From contig CM054179.1 of the NCBI GenBank assembly GCA_028829895.1, positions 71,672,391-71,736,390 of the forward strand: a DNA stretch of 64,000 nt, given 5' to 3'. Positions 59,255 through 64,000 of the stretch are shown here, one piece after another. Position numbers and translations under genes: made by a program. The notes under the pieces were generated by a model. It searched no databases, was not told where the DNA came from, and was given only the letters and a program-made list of their open reading frames with translations. Source of the stretch: Sinotaia quadrata. Its lineage: Eukaryota > Mollusca > Gastropoda > Architaenioglossa > Viviparidae. The stretch's first letter is position 1. Each line of letters opens with the position of its first letter.

Positions 59255-61489
59255 TTACATGAGTAAATACTTAAATTAAGAAAAATATTTAAACTTGGAG
59301 TTTACTCAGTTAAAGGAGTGGTATTATTCAACGAAATAGAGAAACAATGCTAAATGTCTTTCAAAGATGAACGTTGTTGAGAAATCAATCATGTGATTAC
59401 TCATTCATTGATGTCGTCATCTCTACACGCTTGTTGGTAAATCGTCTTCATTTTATCATTTATGGTGAGCCTCAAGGACTAGAGTATGGGGATTATTTAG
59501 GGGCTGCAGTCACTGCTTAATCGTGTAAGGGTTGACGTTCTCATAGCTTGATCAAAACATTTGTGGGTCATGGTCAGCTTCGTGATCATGGGTATTGATT
59601 GTCTTGCCGAGATTTTCTCTATTTGTCTGTAAAATTTATGAACAGATCTTTAGAAATTTAGTGGTTAATGTACTATGACTTTAAGCGGCAAACAGAGTAA
59701 GCTATAGTTAGTGTTTGAAAAAAAAATTGTAAATGCTCATATTTAAAGTATAATCATATTCTTTAACTATTGCAGATATTTCTTTCTTTCTTTTCAAACA
59801 TAATAATAATAAATATAAAGTACAAATAATGTTGGTAATGTATAGCCACTACGATTATATTAAAACATAATTTAAAAGTATTTTGTAGGGTATTCACCAC
59901 GGTTATATTAAAATATAATATATAAATAATATTTGTAATATACCTACTTTGATAAAGTTAAATTCTTTTAAAAGAACAAGTCAAGACGACAGTCAACGCG
60001 ATCTAGTGACAGCGGCTCGAGTTTGGCATCAAGCTTTGCTCACCATAATGCCACGCTGTCCTTCACATTGACCTTTGACAGCACGGCTAGCATTTTGTAC
60101 GTCCATGTTAAACAACTGACTGGCTTCAAGCTTTCAGACCCTGACGGTGCCATGGCACCGTATATCAAGGTCAGCTTCCTTGGAAATTATTTTTGCTTGT
60201 TCAGTATTTACTTCTTGTTATGGTGGACTGCGTACTAATAGTACTAATTCATTTGCAGTAACTTTTAAAGTCTTAAGAGCTAATATGTTTACTAAGCTCA
60301 TCATTCTTGAGAGAGAGAGAAAGTGTGTTTTAAAATCCTAATAACTATTTTGATTTGAACCCAAGGTCTTTTGCATAAGAGGTTAATGTCTTTATCTCGC
60401 TCCCTAATAATAATATTTATAAGCAGCATAATATGTTAGAGGTACAATAAATGAACGGTCTGACTTATCCACCACGAAATGCTAAGGTATTCAGGCAATT
60501 ACTTGCGACACATCTCTAGATAAATCAGTTGACTTGCCTCAACGAACAATGTTATCTCCCCCTTTATTTATAATTAAGATTTACGATTCTTTATCCGTTT
60601 ATTATGGCTCGCCCCAGTTAGTTGATCCCTCCAGTCGTGCTACAAACAATTATGTAACAACGGATAAGATAAAAATAAAGTTAATAACAACTCATTTAAT
60701 GAAAAAAGAATGAACAATTGTGAATAGTGATTACTAGAGTATCTATCACTCAGCCTGAATAGTTTATACACGCAGTTTATCAGTTCTGTCCTTCATTGGA
60801 ATACACACACTTAGCTTTAGTGTTTATGAAGTAGTTGAACATAATTATTGTCATCAATCGATCGGTGCAGTTCTGACATCATGCAGCGAATATCTACCAC
60901 TTGGCCTTTCCACTGTCAGTTTCCTACACTCAGCGTAGATTTTAGTTTAGATTCGCATAGCACTAAATATTATCTTAGTAATATCACCTTAATTATAGCT
61001 TTGAATAACAGCTTATTTATAGTTTTGAATATTCATTTAATTACAGTTGTGTATATTAATTTAGTTATTATTGTGAATATTAATATAATTTAGGTTTGAA
61101 TATTAATTTCGTTACTGCTTTGAATATCAATTTATTTATAACTGTGAATATTAATTTAGTAACAATTTTTTATTAGTTTAAGTGCGAATATTACAGTTTC
61201 ATTGCGAACATTTCTAAAAATGAATGTGTCTTTTTAATTACCAAGATAATATGTAAATATGTTTTATTGAAAAAATATTTTAATATATTTGAAATCCTCA
61301 TTTTTCTTCAATCCATTTCTAACTTAGGTTCGCTTATATCGCTCGCCAAAACCGTTCTTCACATTCCGCAGTAAACCCGGTCGCGAGCAGATGTTAAACA
61401 ACATGGATGTCGAGACACAAACGAAAATTCAGCGGAGGACTGACGACCCAGTGTTTAACGAGACATTTCCTCTGGCTCTGGAACAAAAG
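53581..61489 (+). CDS. Synaptotagmin-like membrane-anchored C2 protein, first four exons (partial)
   Basis: Coding exons: 53581-53737, 58958-59145, 59975-60169 and 61328-61489, all GT-AG and phase-consistent, giving 234 residues before the window ends the gene. The ATG at 53581 is preceded by a probable acceptor at 53504, so the 5' UTR is likely split. The protein opens with a short luminal piece and one membrane helix (about residues 13-39), then a Cys cluster (CLNRYCPC) suitable for palmitoylation, a Ser-rich linker (SRRQSTRSSDSGSSLASS) and a C2 domain starting near NATLSFTLTF (140). That topology is synaptotagmin-like. The second beta-strand region reads LTGFKLSDPDGAMAPYIKV: the usual Asp of the 'SDPYVK' loop is absent, so calcium binding here is doubtful. 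Between strands there is a long basic loop (PFFTFRSKPGREQMLNNMDV) before DPVFNETFPL. Subfamily not recognised. Confidence 0.85.
54983..55950 (-). pseudogene. Coding-like cargo inside the nested hAT, unknown family
   Basis: Three minus-strand frames in order: 55950-55678 (LPDEFVHLAAELSGWKC..., 90 codons), 55502-55203 (99 codons, acidic) and 55318-54983 (MSELRQNSFPNVTWKKI..., 111 codons, ending VPKTIERRRKEGKFTNP). Codon use is less AT-biased than the surroundings. A segment with NTHEKI and SISCVPLK occurs twice in succession (around 55690-55760 and 55590-55640), so part was tandemly duplicated. I recognise no family. It may be a captured host gene fragment or a degenerate element protein. Confidence 0.4.
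55978..56005. repeat. (GAT)n microsatellite
   Basis: About nine GAT triplets within the nested hAT. They produce a poly-Asp tail in a plus-strand frame and a poly-Ser run on the minus strand; neither is biologically informative. Confidence 0.95.
56820..57430. repeat. Two interleaved local duplications
   Basis: 'cacttgaccgtctttctaat' with flanks occurs at 56834 and 57030. A block of about 130 bases running from 'actaggaatttat' to 'acaataaaaga' occurs at about 56893-57022 and again at about 57306-57428 with few differences. The spacing suggests a direct duplication of roughly 410 bases followed by rearrangement, or overlapping remnants of one repeat family. Confidence 0.75.
57520..57730. repeat. 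57-base minisatellite A
   Basis: About 3.5 units of 57 bases (anchor cacgcatattaatgttgaca at 57564, 57621 and 57678) in intron 1 of the C2 gene. Copies are almost identical. The minus-strand frame across it is repeat read-through. Confidence 0.95.
57874..58060. repeat. 57-base minisatellite B
   Basis: Three units of exactly 57 bases (anchor tgctagaaagatcagtttat at 57874, 57931, 57988) and a partial fourth at 58045. The sequence is unrelated to array A but the period is the same. Confidence 0.95.
58290..58945 (+). repeat. 'tttcagtagtcatttattca' array abutting C2-gene exon 2
   Basis: About 25 units of 20-25 bases, usually paired as 'acaaacatttcagtagtcat' and 'attcaaatatttctacagta'. The array runs to within about a dozen bases of the real 3' splice site (gtgtttcag ending at 58957). 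Almost every unit carries TTTCAG or a CTACAG/CTGCAG acceptor-like end. Confidence 0.85.
59178..59252. repeat. (AC)n microsatellite
   Basis: About 75 bases of uninterrupted AC dinucleotide in intron 2 of the C2 gene. The minus-strand frame encoding alternating Cys-Val through it is an artefact. Confidence 0.98.
59253..59974. other. C2-gene intron 2, remainder
   Basis: Unique AT-rich sequence between the AC microsatellite and exon 3. No exon or motif recognised. Confidence 0.45.
60335..60410 (-). repeat. Possible tRNA-derived SINE fragment
   Basis: On the minus strand 'ttaacctcttatgcaaaaga' is followed by 'ccttgggttcaaatc', which resembles the anticodon-to-T-arm part of a tRNA with a fair B box (GGTTCAAATC). 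The 5' half is poor, so this is a tRNA-derived repeat or pseudogene at best. Confidence 0.3.
60411..61327. other. C2-gene intron 3, remainder
   Basis: AT-rich sequence between the possible SINE fragment and exon 4. Around 60990-61200 a loose 'tttgaatattaatttagtta' repeat of 25-30 bases recurs about eight times. No coding signal seen. Confidence 0.45.
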
Positions 61490-61850
61490 GTATAAAAGCA
61501 CAATTAGTAAGTTATACAAAGCACCATTTATTTAATAAGAGGTACAAAAAGTAGAACAAACTCTATTCTCTAAAACTAAACGAAAAGTAGAACACAATTT
61601 GATTAGCACATTATGTAAAAGTAGAAAATACAATTCGGTCAATAAATTAATACAAAAAGAATGAAGCACAATTCTTTCGGTAAGCTATGTAAAAGAATGA
61701 AGCAGAATTCTGTCAGTGAGCTATACGAAAAGTATGAAGCAGAATTCTGTCAGTGAGCTATACGAAAAGTATGAAGCAGAATTCTGTCAGTGAGCTATAC
61801 GAAAAGTATGAAGCAGAATTCTATCAATTTATAATTTATACTACACAAGA
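61490..61850 (+). repeat. 37-base array starting at the C2-gene exon 4 donor
   Basis: The sequence just after the splice donor (aaaag/gtataaaagcacaa) is repeated with divergence downstream, becoming regular at 61699-61815 as a 37-base unit with 'gaagcagaattctgtcagtg' and 'agctatacgaaaagtat'. The real donor is the first and most diverged copy. Confidence 0.75.
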
Positions 61851-61977
61851 ATAAAAATATAATTCTATCAGTTGAACAAGGGGGAAAACTGAGTTCTATC
61901 ACAACTTAAAGACCAAGTGAAGAGGGATCTAGATCAACCAGTACGAATGAACTTGATCAATAGATTTCGGTGTTCTG

Positions 61978-62152
61978 ATCATGAATATAAAATTAAAAGA
62001 ATATTGCAATATACACGAACAAAGCCTTGTGTATATCATGAATATAAAATTAAAAGAATATTGCAATATACACGAACAAAGCCTTGTGTATATCATGAAT
62101 ATAAAATTAAAAGAATATTGCAATATACACGAACAAAGCCTTGTGTTTCTGC
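61978..62152. repeat. 57-base minisatellite C
   Basis: Three units of exactly 57 bases (anchor atgaatataaaattaaaaga at 61981, 62038, 62095). The frames open on both strands across it are due to the period being a multiple of three. Confidence 0.95.
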
Positions 62153-62980
62153 GAGATTTTTTATGTTATAAGTTACAAACGAACTTAGTAACGAACTCTG
62201 TTACGACGTTTGGATTAAAAAGACACTTTCATCCTTGAGAAAAGGAAACCTAGTTCTGTTAGGACGTTTGGATTAAAAAGACACTTTCATCCTTGAGAAA
62301 AGGAAACCGAGTTCTGTCTTGTGCTATTGGAAAGGAAATTTAAGCAAAATAGTATAATTACAAACAAAAGGTTTAAAACACATATTCCTATAAGATGAAT
62401 AAAAGATATAATAACTCAATTCAATCAAATTGGAATTTAGAAAGGAATCCAAGTCATCTTTTAGTTAAAATAGTCTAAAGCAAAACCAAATCAAGTTCTG
62501 TTAATTCAGATTCAATTACTACTTTAGTGTTTTCATTACATTTAAAGAGATGGGACATTCCTGAATAATGTAAATAGTAGCAATTATCATTATATCCCAA
62601 TCATGTTTGTCATCATCATCATCATCATCATTGTTTTAATTATTATTATCTCTTCTTTTGTGACTATCGGGTTGTATGTTTTTTCCCTGTATTTTTTCCT
62701 GTAAGTGAAGTTCTTGATGTCGGACTGGTAGTATCATTTCCATGATTCCAGATTTGGTGTGGTCATTACCTTGGCCTATGAAAGCGTTCATATATGTTGT
62801 TTAGCCATTCTGTTAACCTTATTATTAGCCATCCTATTTAGCCATCATGTTATTTGGGGTATGATGTTAAGCGTGTTATCTGCTATAACTTTGGTTTTAA
62901 TTTTCCTCCTATTAAATATTTATGGCTTAGATGCTATATAAGTTTATCATTGTGGACTTCTTACACATAAATGAAATTTC
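62153..62980. other. C2-gene intron 4 sequence
   Basis: A short direct duplication ('acgtttggattaaaaagaca') occurs at 62206 and 62262. No convincing further exon of the C2 gene was found up to the window end. A hydrophobic 60-codon frame at 62759-62941 has no splice or family support. Confidence 0.4.
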
Positions 62981-62984
62981 TATG

Positions 62985-63490
62985 TCTTAATATCTGTAGT
63001 AAGTGGATTGGTTAGATTGGCTATAAGACAATTAAGTGAAATAACAAGCTATAAGACAATTAAGTGAAATAACAAGCTATAAGACAATTATAAGTGAAAT
63101 AACAAGCTATAAGATAATTAAGTGAAATAACAAGCTATAAGATAATTAAGTGAAATAACAAGCTATAAGACAATTAAGTGAAATAACAAGCTATAAGACA
63201 ATTATAAGTGAAATAACAAGCTATAAAATAATTAAGTGAAATAACAAGCTTTAAGATAATTAAGTGAAATAACAAGCTATAAGATAATTAAGTGAAATAA
63301 CAAGCTTTAAGATAATTAAGTGAAATAACAAGCTATAAGATAATTAAGTGAAATAACAAGCTATAAGATAATTAAATGAAATAACAAGCTATAAGATAAT
63401 TAAGTGAAATAACAAACTATGAGATAATTAAGTGAAATAACAAACTATAAGACAATTAAGTGAAATAACAAGCTATAAGATAATTAAGTG
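62985..63490. repeat. 28-base minisatellite, about 17 copies
   Basis: Unit 'ataagataattaagtgaaat' plus 'aacaagct', 28 bases, repeated about 17 times, with two or three 30-base variants that insert 'ta' (for example near 63080 and 63200). Copies are highly similar. Confidence 0.97.
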
Positions 63491-64000
63491 CAGTTGTAGT
63501 GAGCAACTAACCATAGAACACTTTATAAAAGACTGCTAGACTAAAAGGATTAGAAAGATCTCTGACAATATTTAGTAGGAAATGACAGACCGACAACAAA
63601 GTCAGGAATAATTCCCGTCCCACCAAGGATAATAATGGCACGAGTGCATGGACACGGTAGTGAGCCTTCCGCGACATCAACTTTGTAAATATAAAAATTT
63701 CCAAATGAATACATCTACTTTCAAATATCTGGATAGTCCGAAGCCCCCCAAATAAAATAGTAGTCGGAAGCTGATTGGATCACCGCCCCACAGTCTGAGG
63801 ACTAGCCACCTAAAGTAACGATTGGGAGAATCATCTAAATATCAAAACATTTAAATAAAATAACACATACACATTTATAAACAATATCACCCATCCCACA
63901 ACATATAAACTTCATCAAAATCCGAAAAATGCAATAAGTACATAGAAAATAAAATAAGATAAAAACAAACAAATAACATTATACAGAACTACATGAGATA
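63491..64000. other. End of window, no gene seen
   Basis: Somewhat more GC-balanced than the preceding intron but without a recognisable exon or element end. The 65-codon minus frame at 63507-63704 has no motif. Confidence 0.4.

Noticed and set aside
61929..62238. Repetitive frames on both strands
   Set aside because: They are caused by a 57-base repeat, a multiple of three, not by coding sequence.
62759..62941. Hydrophobic 60-codon frame as a further C2-gene exon
   Set aside because: It lacks splice consensus at both ends and does not resemble the missing second half of a C2 domain.

Overview
The window is animal nuclear DNA. It is AT-rich, its genes are split into short exons with GT-AG introns of hundreds of bases to several kilobases, and it is crowded with minisatellites and decayed hAT DNA transposons. 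The protein families point to a bilaterian invertebrate. A mollusc-like lophotrochozoan is my best guess from gene and transposon style, but nothing seen here proves it.

Layout: (1) 1517-5259, plus strand: the last three coding exons of an anoctamin-7-like gene whose 5' part lies before the window. (2) 5524-12500: gene-free, with a 55-bp minisatellite. (3) 12776-26187, minus strand: a complete eight-exon NSUN5 (rRNA cytosine-5 methyltransferase), with two hAT relics in its introns. (4) A compact divergent promoter region of about 1.2 kb. (5) 27357-40409, plus strand: a complete nine-exon GLT8D1-type glycosyltransferase. (6) 40410-53500: probable 3' UTR, a Gypsy integrase scrap, CpG-rich patches, a 40-bp minisatellite, a hAT relic with an internally amplified peptide, and more repeats. 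(7) 53581-61489, plus strand: the first four coding exons of a synaptotagmin-like C2 protein that continues past the window. A truncated hAT sits in its first intron and was itself invaded by a second hAT. (8) 61490-64000: intron with three short-period arrays.

The genes are unrelated housekeeping or membrane functions, not an operon: lipid scrambling or ion transport, rRNA methylation, Golgi glycosylation and C2-domain membrane binding. The most unusual property is structural. Several intronic tandem arrays are not random: the array's end copy is the exon edge itself, splice site included. This is clearest at NSUN5 exons 3 and 6, GLT8D1 exons 6 and 8, and exon 4 of the C2 gene. It suggests repeated tandem duplication across splice junctions, leaving rows of decoy splice sites and hinting at how introns here grow or arise. 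All exon structures were inferred by eye from reading frame, splice consensus and family similarity recalled from memory; no searches were run.
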